Shown: positions 43,004 through 51,740, counted from the first letter of the stretch. The stretch is 64,000 bases of DNA from Phormidium tanganyikae FI6-MK23 (GCA_019359175.1 JAHHHU010000004.1:1-64000); one strand, 5' to 3'. Notes: a model not told the origin generated them from the sequence alone. Program-made: numbers and translations.

Positions 43004-43180
43004 TTAGTTGCTCATCCGGGTGGAACTCGGCGGCGGTGGACTCTCCGGAGCGTAGTGGGCGATTACAAGCAGTGGTAGAACAAGCGTAATCAGCGCGATC
43101 GCGGTTCCAACAAAATTGGCAACAATGTTTGTGGCTGGTCGCGGTCGTTCCGGAGCGGTCGTCTCACTCCCAATGTGCAT
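43004..43180 (-). CDS. 58-aa single-pass membrane protein
   Basis: The minus-strand ATG at 43180 opens a 58-codon frame: MHIGSETTAPERPRPATNIV, then ANFVGTAIALITLVLPLLVI and AHYAPESPPPPSSTRMSN. One hydrophobic helix (about 20-42) lies between a proline/arginine-rich N-terminus and a proline-rich tail. It is below usual length cut-offs. I believe similar small proteins exist in other cyanobacteria (NIVANFVGTAIALITL-type), but that is from memory. No named function. Confidence 0.7.
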   Translation of the reverse strand: MHIGSETTAPERPRPATNIVANFVGTAIALITLVLPLLVIAHYAPESPPPPSSTRMSN

Positions 43181-43544
43181 ACTAAATATTTAACCAATTC
43201 AACACGGATTAGCAGGAAGCCCTGATTCTTTCCTAGTTAACCCAGGGAACAGAGAAAAGATTTCACTGTATATATAATTTTAGCCGAGTTTCTCAGAATA
43301 ACTGTTATCGATAAACAATCCTGATGAGTATTAAGTGCTTTTTGATACAACTTTAGAATCGAATAGTCTGCAATTTTACGCTTTCTATCAAAAGATAGAT
43401 GTCTCTTCATTGATTATTGAACGATCGCTCTTGCTTCGATCGTTATTTCCGAACTTTTAGAGTACGGTTCTACTGACTGTAGAGACATTCTAGCTTTGTT
43501 ACAGTGTGGTTAATCAAAGATCCTCAATTGCGAGGGAGAAGATC
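43181..43544. other. AT-rich intergenic region
   Basis: 364 bases between divergent genes. It contains a weak hairpin AACGATCG/CGATCGTT (43420-43444) and a half copy of the TAGAGACG repeat (about 43479-43486). No gene-like reading frame seen. It probably holds promoters for the small membrane protein and for DUF760-mutY. Confidence 0.6.
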
Positions 43545-43874
43545 GTGAACGATACATCTAATCAACTTCCTGAGTTTATCGGTGGAGTCAGCGAGACGAA
43601 CGGTAAGCTTTTACAGTATGTTCAGTCGCTTGATCCTGAAACGATCGCTCAGCTTTCAAAGCCTTCATCATCCGAAGTTCTGCAAGTAATGGAGCGCAAT
43701 ATTACCGGATTGCTGGGGGGTCTTCCATCTGAAAGTTTTGAAGTCACCATTACGACGAGTCGCGAAGATTTAGGTCGCCTGCTTGCTTCTGCGATGATGA
43801 GCGGCTATTTCCTCAAAAGCGCGGAACAGCGACTAGCGTTTGAAAAGTCGCTTGCCGCGATCGATGCCGAATAA
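43545..43874 (+). CDS. DUF760 family protein
   Basis: 109 residues from the GTG at 43545, which follows the strong ribosome binding site AGGGAGAAG; the frame is also open from a GTG at 43506. Core: LLQYVQSLDPETIAQLSKPS, SEVLQVMERNITGLLGGLPS, SFEVTITTSREDLGRLLASA and MMSGYFLKSAEQRL, matching DUF760, a cyanobacterial and plastid family of unknown function. In plants a DUF760 protein interacts with chloroplast factors, which does not fix a role here. The stop lies inside the start of mutY (11-base overlap). Confidence 0.88.
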   Translation: MNDTSNQLPEFIGGVSETNGKLLQYVQSLDPETIAQLSKPSSSEVLQVMERNITGLLGGLPSESFEVTITTSREDLGRLLASAMMSGYFLKSAEQRLAFEKSLAAIDAE

Positions 43875-44988
43875 TCAATCGAATCCCCTTTTCTCGGCAG
43901 AGAGTCTCTTTCTGCCGAATTTTGTTGCTGAACTGCGATCGTCGTTGCTTACTTGGTATGCGAAATCGGGTCGATCGCTGCCTTGGCGTGAGACTCGTGA
44001 TCCTTACGCAATCTGGGTTTCTGAAATTATGCTTCAGCAAACTCAGGTGAAAACGGTACTGCCTTATTTCGATCGCTGGATGAAACAATTTCCAACGATC
44101 GAATCTTTTGCAAACGCAGATCTACAGACGGTTCTCAAAGCTTGGGAAGGATTGGGATACTATGCGCGTGCCCGAAACTTTCACCGTGCTGCACAACAAG
44201 TCTTACAGGAACATCAAGGACAGTTCCCGACTGATTTAGCGGCTGTTCTGAAGCTTCCGGGAATTGGACGCACCACCGCAGGCGGAATTCTTAGCGCAGC
44301 ATTTAACCAACCTTTCGCGATTCTCGATGGCAATGTGAAACGAGTGTTAGCGCGACTGATAGCGCTGGAGGTTCCGCCGAGTAAAGCCATGTCTCAGCTT
44401 TGGGAGCTTTCTGAAGCATTGATTGATCCAGAGAACGGGCGGGACTTTAATCAAGCATTGATGGATTTGGGGGCAACCGTTTGCACACCCAAAAATCCTG
44501 CTTGTCTAGTTTGTCCGTGGCGATCGCACTGTGAGGCGTACAATCGAGGAGTTCAGTCAGATCTTCCTATGTCAGAAACTCGTGCGCCGATTCCTCACAA
44601 AGCGATTGGGGTTGCGGTGATTTGGAACGAACAGCGGATTTTAATCGATCGACGTAAAGCAGAAGGCTTACTCGGTGGACTGTGGGAATTTCCGGGCGGC
44701 AAGGTGGAACCCGGAGAAACGATCGAACATTGCATCAAACGCGAAATTCAAGAAGAGTTAGGAATCGAAATCGAAGTGGGTGATCACTTGATTACGGTTG
44801 ATCACACTTATACTCATTTTCGCGTCACGCTGAGTGTTCATCACTGTCGCCACGTTTCGGGGGAACCCCAAGCGATCGAGTGTGATGAAATTCGCTGGGT
44901 AACGATCGAGGAACTTTCTGAGTTTCCATTCCCCAAAGCAAATCTCACAATCATTGAAGCCCTAAAAACAGGTCAAACAAATCGATGA
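43864..44988 (+). CDS. mutY: A/G-specific adenine glycosylase MutY
   Basis: DNA repair enzyme that removes adenine mispaired with 8-oxoguanine, here 374 residues. The helix-hairpin-helix/GPD is LKLPGIGRTTAGGIL, with the catalytic aspartate in ILDGNVKRVLARL. Iron-sulfur ligands are CTPKNPACLVCPWRSHC (C-x6-C-x2-C-x5-C). The C-terminal NUDIX-like domain has LLGGLWEFPGGKVEPGET. I start at ATG 43864 (MPNNQSNPLFSAESLF); an in-frame TTG is 8 codons upstream. It overlaps DUF760 at the 5' end, and its last 16 bases overlap the convergent AAA gene. Confidence 0.96.
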   Translation: MPNNQSNPLFSAESLFLPNFVAELRSSLLTWYAKSGRSLPWRETRDPYAIWVSEIMLQQTQVKTVLPYFDRWMKQFPTIESFANADLQTVLKAWEGLGYYARARNFHRAAQQVLQEHQGQFPTDLAAVLKLPGIGRTTAGGILSAAFNQPFAILDGNVKRVLARLIALEVPPSKAMSQLWELSEALIDPENGRDFNQALMDLGATVCTPKNPACLVCPWRSHCEAYNRGVQSDLPMSETRAPIPHKAIGVAVIWNEQRILIDRRKAEGLLGGLWEFPGGKVEPGETIEHCIKREIQEELGIEIEVGDHLITVDHTYTHFRVTLSVHHCRHVSGEPQAIECDEIRWVTIEELSEFPFPKANLTIIEALKTGQTNR

Positions 44989-46184
44989 TTAAACTCACAC
45001 ATCAGATCGACTCTACCTTTTCGCAGCATTGCGGGGTCGAGTCGCTCAGTCGTGTTACAAGTCATCATCACCACCAATTTCTGCTCTAATTCAAAGTTGC
45101 CAACACTCACGACACTTTGATAAAGCGTGCCATCAAGCAGGCTCAAGATATGCTCTGTTTTATTGTTCGATTGAGCAATTTCCGTCGATCGATTTTGTGC
45201 TAAGTTATCCGCTTCATTGATGATTAAGCAAATTCGTTCGAGATAGCTAGGTGGAACAAAGTTTTCGACCGCATCGTGATCCAGAATAAAAATCACATAG
45301 CCAAGCGGAACTAGAATTTCTTTCGCGATCGCTTGTGTCCACGCAGTTTTACCAGTCCCCGGATCACCGTGAACTAACACCGCTAACCGATGTTGATTCA
45401 TCACCGTTTGTTGCACCGTATCGCTAAATGCTTGGATCTCTGCCGGGAAGTCCCGAATCGTAAACTCAGCATGAATTTTCCCGACTCGGCTTTGATATCC
45501 GCTCAACATCACCGCCAATCCATACGTCGATTTCTGGATCAAAGGAGCCATGTTTTTCGCCATCAATGTCCAGTAGCGTCGTCCTCGATCGACATAATCA
45601 ATCTGCAACCAGACTTCATGCGCTGCCCAATACGCATAAGCACTACTGACCACATCAAGCCGATCCCAGCTTTCAAACCGATCGGTCGGAAAGTAAAAAG
45701 ATCGATCGAGATAGCTCTGTGTGATCAAATCCGGTCGCCCCAAAACAGCAAGCGTCTGGCGAATGGTCGTTTCCTGCAAACGATTTAGAACATAGTCGAT
45801 CGGAATATTATTCCGGCTGACGATTTGCCGAATCGGAGTTTCAACACTGAGGCTATCTCGATAGCGATAGTCTGGATAAGGCGGATCAGGGGTGAGATAG
45901 TTCCAAACTTGATCAATTTCGCCACGAGTGTAAGACGAAAATAGATTGATTGCATTTGCCCACCAAGCTTGATGATTGCGTCCTACCGCATCTGCGATCG
46001 TACTCACTGCGCCCATCATGCGGCGATTTAATTCTTCTGAATCGTTCTGTGCGAGTTGGAGAAAATAACGCCAATCAAAGTCGCGATTCAGCGGTCGCCA
46101 ACCTGCCGCGAGTAAGCTCTGTCCTTTCTGCTGATTTTGGTTGAATTGATTGAACTGATTGAAGTGAAAATCAAATTCTTGCAT
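44973..46184 (-). CDS. BCS1-like AAA ATPase with unknown N-terminal domain
   Basis: 403 residues. The first 17 residues are a tandem QFN repeat (three 9-base units at DNA level). Residues 20-255 match no fold I know (WRYFLQLAQNDSEELNRRMM, WWANAINLFSSYTRGEIDQV). The AAA core follows: Walker A GDPGTGKT (273-280), Walker B-like LIINEAD (Asp replaced by Asn before the Glu), sensor I MMTCNTTERLDPAMLRKGRVD with the arginine finger. The protein ends just after GRVDLMCEFNHRFV, without the usual lid domain. The closest relatives by core are BCS1-type ATPases. Operon partner at 46171 overlaps it by 14 bases. Confidence 0.85.
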   Translation of the reverse strand: MQEFDFHFNQFNQFNQNQQKGQSLLAAGWRPLNRDFDWRYFLQLAQNDSEELNRRMMGAVSTIADAVGRNHQAWWANAINLFSSYTRGEIDQVWNYLTPDPPYPDYRYRDSLSVETPIRQIVSRNNIPIDYVLNRLQETTIRQTLAVLGRPDLITQSYLDRSFYFPTDRFESWDRLDVVSSAYAYWAAHEVWLQIDYVDRGRRYWTLMAKNMAPLIQKSTYGLAVMLSGYQSRVGKIHAEFTIRDFPAEIQAFSDTVQQTVMNQHRLAVLVHGDPGTGKTAWTQAIAKEILVPLGYVIFILDHDAVENFVPPSYLERICLIINEADNLAQNRSTEIAQSNNKTEHILSLLDGTLYQSVVSVGNFELEQKLVVMMTCNTTERLDPAMLRKGRVDLMCEFNHRFV

Positions 46185-46602
46185 AGTTCAAGGATTTCAG
46201 ATTGGGTTCCATCCAGCGAGAACGAGCTTCCGGCGAAAAAATGCGATCGGGGCTGTAGTATTCAAACAACAAAGCCGGATCAGAATGATCATCTATGAAT
46301 CGATGGGTCAAACTCAGTAACAAATCATGAATATCAATGCAACTGAGATAATTTTGAATCAGAGCAATCCAAAATTGCATGATGGTTTCGTGATAGCCAC
46401 TGGTAGGAGTTGATTCAACACCATGAACCTGATTATAACGTTGGATTCCGTAGCAAATTTGATCGGTAGCGGTTGATGGGTAATTGATCAAGTACCACAA
46501 TGCAACCGTGAGATGGGCGGAATGTGTCCACTGCAATCGAGCTAAACTACAATCCTCAAAGGCTTGAACTAATTCGACAATTTCGGATTCTGCGGCGCAC
46601 AT
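46171..46602 (-). CDS. Conserved protein, WTHxAHL family, unknown
   Basis: 143 residues. The motif QWTHSAHLTVALWYL (HxxxH near residues 27-31) and SGYHETIMQFW near residue 68 are the conserved parts of a bacterial family I know only as unnamed. The two histidine motifs could bind a metal; otherwise helical. No signal peptide. It overlaps the AAA ATPase start by 14 bases, which fixes them as one transcript. Its own promoter lies in the 337-base region downstream of position 46603. Confidence 0.72.
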   Translation of the reverse strand: MCAAESEIVELVQAFEDCSLARLQWTHSAHLTVALWYLINYPSTATDQICYGIQRYNQVHGVESTPTSGYHETIMQFWIALIQNYLSCIDIHDLLLSLTHRFIDDHSDPALLFEYYSPDRIFSPEARSRWMEPNLKSLNYARI

Positions 46603-46939
46603 CTTTAGATTACTAGCATACTACAAGTATAATACAGCTTTTTCTCAATTCAGCAAAGCGACTTAAAATTTGCATACTCTGAAATCTATAGGCGCGATAG
46701 CCCCGCAATCCTGAATCTGCTCCCTGATAGTCTCATTTACTACCTAAAGACGGACGGAGTGGAGATCGGCTAATGTGCCAACTCTGCCCAACTATAGAGA
46801 GTTTGGGCGAATGGATACGGTACGATAGCGAGCAGATGCACTGAAGTAATTTTTTTGTAAACGACAGACGTAAAACGCTAGTATGCCGGAGTTCTTACTC
46901 TAGGCTACCGTTCGATCGTCTCTTGTTGATCATTGACCC
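46603..46939. other. Intergenic region between divergent genes
   Basis: 337 bases between the WTHxAHL gene (minus) and the first Crp-like gene (plus). The left half is AT-rich and contains the presumed minus-strand promoter. A GCCCAA/TTTGGGC hairpin sits at about 46786-46808. A T run (46849-46857) and TAGTATGC near 46879 may belong to the plus-strand promoter. No gene is visible. Confidence 0.5.
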
Positions 46940-47713
46940 ATGACCAGAGATTTCACCGATTCTGTAGCTCCAAGTTTGCCACGGGCAAACAGTTTGCGGT
47001 GGCTCCTGCAAGCCATGTCTCAAGCGCCCAGCAACCAACTCCTAACCGTACTTTCTTCAGCCGATTACGAGCGTCTGCTCCTGCTTCTAGAACCCGTTAC
47101 CTTATCCTTGGGACAAGTTCTTTATGAACCCAATCAATCGATCGAATACGCCTATTTCCCCACCAGCGCTGTTATCTCGCATCTAAACGTCATGGAAGGC
47201 GGGCGAGATGTCGAAACCGCCTCGATCGGCAATGAGGGTATGATTGGCGTTCCGCTTATCTTAGGAACCGATTACATCCCACTCCGCGCGATCGTTCAAA
47301 TTCCAGGAGATGCCCTTCGGATCTCTGCAAAAACCATTCGATCTGAACTGAGTACGAGTCGATCTCTGCAATTTTTATTGTTGCGCTACATTCAAATGCT
47401 CATGAGTCAGATCGCCCAAAATCTAGCCTGTACTCAGCTTCATTCGAGTCAAGAACGGTGCTGTTACTTGCTATTGCTGACGCACGATCGAGTGGGCGAT
47501 CCGGTTTTATCTCTGACGCACGGCTTGCTGTCTCGCATGGTCGGCGTGAGGCGCGATCGTATTGGTGAAATTATTGCAATTTTAGAACGGGCGGGACTAA
47601 TTCATCACCAGCGCGGACGTTTGACGATCTTGAATCGCTCAGGCCTAGAGTCTGCGGCGTGCGAATGCTATCAAATTTTACGATCGCAATTTGACCAACC
47701 GTTCAACGGGTAG
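46940..47713 (+). CDS. Crp/Fnr-family regulator, first of tandem pair
   Basis: 257 residues. The effector domain (about 38-150) has LSLGQVLYEPNQSIEYAYFP and DVETASIGNEGMIGVPLIL, lacking the Crp-type GE...RS cAMP cassette. The C-terminal winged helix (about 180-240) includes LLSRMVGVRRDRIGEIIAIL and ERAGLIHHQRGRLTIL. It shares this architecture with the next gene (for example EPNQ and CECYQ near the end), so the two are paralogues. Effector unknown. Upstream region is 337 bases. Confidence 0.87.
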   Translation: MTRDFTDSVAPSLPRANSLRWLLQAMSQAPSNQLLTVLSSADYERLLLLLEPVTLSLGQVLYEPNQSIEYAYFPTSAVISHLNVMEGGRDVETASIGNEGMIGVPLILGTDYIPLRAIVQIPGDALRISAKTIRSELSTSRSLQFLLLRYIQMLMSQIAQNLACTQLHSSQERCCYLLLLTHDRVGDPVLSLTHGLLSRMVGVRRDRIGEIIAILERAGLIHHQRGRLTILNRSGLESAACECYQILRSQFDQPFNG

Positions 47714-47839
47714 CGGAAACCCCACGCCTACCCTATGTACGGTAAGGGACAGACAACGGTATCACAAGACTTATACCTTAGAAACCGCATTCAGATTGCG
47801 GTCTGAGGCGTTTTATGTCACCTGCGTCCGTTGGCTTTC

Positions 47840-48571
47840 ATGCCTCAAAATTGTTCTCGTTCTACTCAGAATAAACTCCTACGTGCTCTGTCTCAGGAAG
47901 AGTACGATCGACTTGTGCCTTTTTTGGAGTTCGTCGCACTGCCCTTCAAGCACGTCTTGTATGAGCCAAATCAGCCTGTCGATTACGTATATTTCCTCAA
48001 TCACGGTGTCATCTCAATGGTGACGATTACCGAAGAAGGCGAAACCGTCGAAGCCGCCACGATCGGCAACGAAGGCATGGCGGGAATTCACGTTTTGCTG
48101 GGAGTTGACCAACTTTCACTGCAAGCGATCGCGCAAGTGGCAGGCGACGGAATGCGGATGCGGGTCGATGCGTTTCGGCGGCAAGTGACTCCGGAGACTC
48201 GGCTGTATGAGCTACTGTTGCGATATATTCAAGCGCTGATCAGCCAACTGTCTCAAACCGTTGCCTGCAATCGATTGCACTCGGTTGAAGAGCGGTGCTG
48301 TCGATGGTTGTTGATGTGTCACGATCGCGTGCCGACGAATGAGTTTTTTCTCACCCAAGAATTACTGTCTCAGATGCTCGGTGTCCGGCGTGCCAGCGTG
48401 AGCGTGGTCGCAGCGATTCTGCAAAAAGCGGGACTCATCACCTACAGTCGCGGCAGGATTCGGATTCTCGATCGACCCGGACTAGAATCCGCGTCTTGTG
48501 AATGCTATCAGTTAGTGAAAACAGAGTTCGATCGATTGCTGGGCGATCAACTCAATGACCCGGAAGAATAG
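47840..48571 (+). CDS. Crp/Fnr-family regulator, second of tandem pair
   Basis: 243 residues from the ATG at 47840; a TTG three codons upstream is open. Effector domain with PFKHVLYEPNQPVDYVYFLN and ETVEAATIGNEGMAGIHVLL; the winged helix has LLSQMLGVRRASVSVVAAIL and QKAGLITYSRGRIRIL. It is closely similar to the preceding gene in layout and motifs (GNEGM, VEERCC/SQERCC, ESASCECYQ), which supports a tandem duplication. No full cAMP-binding cassette. Ligand and targets unknown. It is followed by the metK leader. Confidence 0.88.
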   Translation: MPQNCSRSTQNKLLRALSQEEYDRLVPFLEFVALPFKHVLYEPNQPVDYVYFLNHGVISMVTITEEGETVEAATIGNEGMAGIHVLLGVDQLSLQAIAQVAGDGMRMRVDAFRRQVTPETRLYELLLRYIQALISQLSQTVACNRLHSVEERCCRWLLMCHDRVPTNEFFLTQELLSQMLGVRRASVSVVAAILQKAGLITYSRGRIRILDRPGLESASCECYQLVKTEFDRLLGDQLNDPEE

Positions 48572-48709
48572 AAATAGAACATAAAATCCGAAACAATCGG
48601 TCAGAATTTCAAAGACTCGGTAAAGATGTACCCGGCGAAATGGCTTTTCTCTTCACAAAATTGCTAGGATGCGCCACGTAGATCAGCACGATGAAGTCAA
48701 AACTCAGCG

Positions 48710-48749
48710 TTTCAAGCCGAAAGACCCTTCGGGGAATGTTGGCTTGAAA
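48710..48749 (+). promoter_or_regulatory. Structured leader element upstream of metK
   Basis: Nested hairpin: outer stem TTTCAAGCC/GGCTTGAAA (48710-48718 with 48741-48749), a 6x6 internal loop (GAAAGA / AATGTT), and an inner CCC-TTCG-GGG tetraloop hairpin. It lies 138 bases before the metK start. It does not match the SAM-I, SAM-II or SAH riboswitch cores I know. Function is unknown. Confidence 0.5.
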
Positions 48750-48886
48750 GACAGAAGAAATTAATTGCTTTTTGCGTTAATCTCCATCTGGCGTTCAACC
48801 CGCCGCCTGAAACGGGGTGATATAATTCGCCCAACTGTATTGCAGCTTACTGTTCCAGACCTTTAGCGAGAGAAAGGAGACTGCCA

Positions 48887-50143
48887 TTGTCCCGTCGTTA
48901 CTTTTTTACTTCTGAGTCCGTGACCGAAGGACATCCCGATAAGATTTGTGATCAGATTTCCGATACGATTTTGGACGCGATTCTTAGCCAAGATCCGAGC
49001 AGTCGGGTTGCGGCTGAAGTAGTTGTCAACACTGGATTGGTTCTCATTACAGGTGAGATCACCACGAAAGCAAACGTCAATTACATTGATCTCGCTCGCA
49101 AGAAGATTGCTGAAATTGGCTACACTGGCGCAGAAAACGGGTTTAGCTCGAATAGCTGTGCAGTGATGGTCGCGCTTGATGAACAATCCCCGGACATCGC
49201 TCAAGGCGTTGATACCGCTCAAGAAAGCCGCGAACAACTCAGCCAAGAAGCACTCGATGCGATTGGGGCTGGCGACCAAGGCATCATGTTTGGTTTCGCT
49301 TGCAACGAAACCCCGGAATATATGCCGCTTCCGATCTGTTTGGCGCACCGAATTTCGCGCAAACTGGCGGCTGTCCGCAAGACAGGTCAGCTGTCCTATC
49401 TGCGTCCCGATGGCAAAACTCAGGTCACGGTTCTCTACGAAGACGATCGGCCTGTTGGCATTGATACGATTCTCGTTTCGACTCAGCACACCGCATCGAT
49501 CGACGATATTACTGAAGAAGCTGAAATCCAAGCAAAGATTAAAGCGGATCTCTGGGCACTCGTTGTTGAGCCGTGTTTTTCCGATATCGACGTGAAGCCG
49601 GATAGCGAAACTCGCTTTTTGGTCAACCCGACGGGCAAATTTGTGATCGGTGGTCCTCAAGGCGATTCTGGTTTGACCGGGCGGAAAATCATCGTCGATA
49701 CCTACGGCGGTTATTCTCGTCACGGCGGCGGCGCGTTCTCTGGAAAAGATCCCACAAAGGTCGATCGCAGTGCGGCTTATGCGGCACGATATGCAGCGAA
49801 GAACATTGTCGCAGCGGGCTTGGCTGAAAAGTGCGAAGTCCAGTTGAGTTATGCGATCGGCGTTGCGCGTCCGGTGAGCATCATGATCGAAACGTTCGGC
49901 ACTGGAAAGGTGAGTGATGAAACCTTGCTGACTTTGGTGCAGGAGCATTTTGAACTGCGTCCAGCGGGCATTATCCAAACGTTCGGCTTGCAAACCCTTC
50001 CGGGAGAGCGTGGCGGTCGTTTCTATCAAGATGTGGCGGCATACGGTCATTTCGGTCGCCCCGATCTGGAACTGCCTTGGGAGCAAACCGATAAGGCGGC
50101 TCTATTGAAAGAAGCGGTTTTATCTGCAACCGCAGTCGGCTAG
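48887..50143 (+). CDS. metK: S-adenosylmethionine synthetase
   Basis: Makes SAM from methionine and ATP. 418 residues, TTG start preceded by AAGGAGA. Conserved motifs: [36 protein letters not shown], and [21 protein letters not shown], with the P-loop-like ATP site [20 protein letters not shown]. Family length is met, and the C-terminal half is complete. A 315-base upstream region holds the hairpin at 48710. A GC-rich hairpin follows the stop. SAM feeds the methyltransferase at 21901 and many others. Confidence 0.97.
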   Translation: MSRRYFFTSESVTEGHPDKICDQISDTILDAILSQDPSSRVAAEVVVNTGLVLITGEITTKANVNYIDLARKKIAEIGYTGAENGFSSNSCAVMVALDEQSPDIAQGVDTAQESREQLSQEALDAIGAGDQGIMFGFACNETPEYMPLPICLAHRISRKLAAVRKTGQLSYLRPDGKTQVTVLYEDDRPVGIDTILVSTQHTASIDDITEEAEIQAKIKADLWALVVEPCFSDIDVKPDSETRFLVNPTGKFVIGGPQGDSGLTGRKIIVDTYGGYSRHGGGAFSGKDPTKVDRSAAYAARYAAKNIVAAGLAEKCEVQLSYAIGVARPVSIMIETFGTGKVSDETLLTLVQEHFELRPAGIIQTFGLQTLPGERGGRFYQDVAAYGHFGRPDLELPWEQTDKAALLKEAVLSATAVG

Positions 50144-50154
50144 AACGATTTTTT

Positions 50155-50195
50155 CGCCCCCAGCGAGATGATCTAGTGAGATGATCCTGGGGGCG
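50155..50195 (+). terminator. Terminator of metK
   Basis: CGCCCCCAG/CTGGGGGCG (9 bp) with a 23-base loop that contains GAGATGATC twice (50165-50173 and 50178-50186), followed by ATCTTTTA. Confidence 0.75.
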
Positions 50196-50331
50196 ATCTT
50201 TTATGCTGAGTTGAATATCGGATTGAAATTGCCCGATAAAACGGAATATACGATCGCTACAGAGTTTCTTTGGCGGATTTCTTCCCTTAAAATAGGGGCG
50301 GAATTGCAGCGAAGCGTAAATAATTAGTCCT

Positions 50332-51297
50332 ATGAGAATTCTTGCCCTGGTTCCTGGTGGAATAGGCGATCAAATCCTATTTTTTCCGACTTTAGATGAT
50401 CTAAAAGCGACTTACCCGAACGCTCAGATCGATGTTGTGGTTGAGCCAAGAGCGAAGGCAGCCTATCGAATTTCTAAATCGGTCAGCGATACAATTTTGT
50501 TTGATTTTAAGGGCAGTAATAGTTTGTCGGACTGGAGCAATTTGCTCGGTGTGCTGCGCGATCGAGAATACGATATTGCGCTTTCTCTCGGTCAACGTCG
50601 AGGAATTGGCTTTCTCCTGTGGTTAAGCGGAATTTCCACTCGCATCGGATACGGGAGTGGCGCATCGGGTGAGAAATTTTTCACCAAAACAGTCCCGCTG
50701 AATTGCGACCAGTACGCGGCGGCAATGTATCACGACTTGCTGAAAGGGTTGGGTATCAATCGACCCCTTTCCGAAGTTGCGATTAGTGTTCCAGCGAAAG
50801 ATCTTGAGTGGTCGGATGTAGAACGCAAACGGCTTGGATTACGAGATGGCGGATATGTTTTGATTCATCCAGGCGCGAGTCAACTTTCTGAACGCAAAGG
50901 AATCGACAAAATTTATCCAGCGCAAAGTTGGCAAAAAATTATCCAGGACTTCCAGCAGAAACAGCCCGATTTACCGATCGTGCTGCTCAAAGGTGAGGAA
51001 GATGCCGCGATCGTGTCTGAGATCGTTGCGCTGTGTCCAGGAATTAAATCGACATCACCCGAAAATATTGGGCAATTGGTTTCAATGGTGGCAGGTGCAA
51101 GTTTGATGCTGTGTACGGATAGCGCTCCGATGCACGTTGCGATCGCGGCGCAGACTTTCACGCTGGCATTGTTTGGTGCGACCGATCCAGAAACACTCTT
51201 GCCCAAGAGCGATCGAGTATCGGGTATCAAGTCCCCGACTGGAAAAATGGCAGATATTTCACCGCAGATGGTACTTGATCGCGTTTGGGGTGGTTAA
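50332..51297 (+). CDS. Glycosyltransferase family 9 (heptosyltransferase-like)
   Basis: 321 residues, GT-B fold. N-terminal half with ALVPGGIGDQILFFPTLDDL, and the nucleotide-sugar half with YVLIHPGASQLSERKGIDKI, PIVLLKGEEDAAIVSEIVAL and LMLCTDSAPMHVAIAAQTFT. ADP-heptose:LPS heptosyltransferases are the model members. It could decorate lipopolysaccharide, consistent with gmhB at 22855, but the acceptor is unknown. Its stop overlaps by 4 bases the convergent pentapeptide gene. Confidence 0.9.
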   Translation: MRILALVPGGIGDQILFFPTLDDLKATYPNAQIDVVVEPRAKAAYRISKSVSDTILFDFKGSNSLSDWSNLLGVLRDREYDIALSLGQRRGIGFLLWLSGISTRIGYGSGASGEKFFTKTVPLNCDQYAAAMYHDLLKGLGINRPLSEVAISVPAKDLEWSDVERKRLGLRDGGYVLIHPGASQLSERKGIDKIYPAQSWQKIIQDFQQKQPDLPIVLLKGEEDAAIVSEIVALCPGIKSTSPENIGQLVSMVAGASLMLCTDSAPMHVAIAAQTFTLALFGATDPETLLPKSDRVSGIKSPTGKMADISPQMVLDRVWGG

Positions 51298-51740
51298 TAG
51301 TCGCCCCCTGCCGAGATACCGCTACCATAAACTTCTGCATTTTGGATATTAATACCGTTTAGGATTGCGCCGAAGGTTTCAGCATTGTAGAGACGCGCAG
51401 CGGATAAATTGGCATCGGTAAGATTGGCTCGATCGAGGGTTGCGTTTGTTAGATAGGCAGCAGTAAGGTTGGCGTTTTTCAAATTCGCGCCTGTCAAATC
51501 TGCGCCTTCTAGATTCGCACCGGTGAGGTTTGCGCCCTCTAGATTAGCGTTTCGCAGATCTGCCCCCAAAACGCGGATTTCTTTCAGGTTTGCGCCTGTC
51601 AGATTGCAACCGGAACATTCTCCAGTATTCAGCAGTCGTTGAACGTGCTGAGGATTTTCTGCCCGAATGGGTGTTGCGATCGAGACAGCAGCAAGGCAAG
51701 CCAGTGTGATTCCAACTTTTGTAAACATATTTGCAAACAT
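51294..51740 (-). CDS. Secreted pentapeptide-repeat protein
   Basis: 148 residues from the ATG at 51740, supported by GGAGGATACTTTT upstream; a longer open frame to 52034 upstream lacks coding character. A signal peptide ends after IRA near residue 28. A CSGCN pair (two cysteines) precedes at least eleven pentapeptides of the A(D/N)LxX type (LTGANLKEIRVLGADLRNAN and ANLEGANLTGANLEGADLTG). These fold into a right-handed beta-helix. Role unknown; some cyanobacterial relatives sit in the lumen or periplasm. Confidence 0.9.
   Translation of the reverse strand: MFANMFTKVGITLACLAAVSIATPIRAENPQHVQRLLNTGECSGCNLTGANLKEIRVLGADLRNANLEGANLTGANLEGADLTGANLKNANLTAAYLTNATLDRANLTDANLSAARLYNAETFGAILNGINIQNAEVYGSGISAGGDY

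Noticed and set aside
44973-46602. A phage or plasmid defence system around the AAA ATPase
   Set aside because: The pair lacks any nuclease, protease or toxin partner that would support a defence role, and its neighbours are ordinary core genes.
48572-48886. SAM-I or SAM-II riboswitch before metK
   Set aside because: The conserved core sequences are absent; only an unclassified hairpin remains.
48863-50086. A 407-codon minus-strand frame across metK
   Set aside because: It mirrors metK exactly, has no domain of its own and no separate promoter or ribosome binding site.
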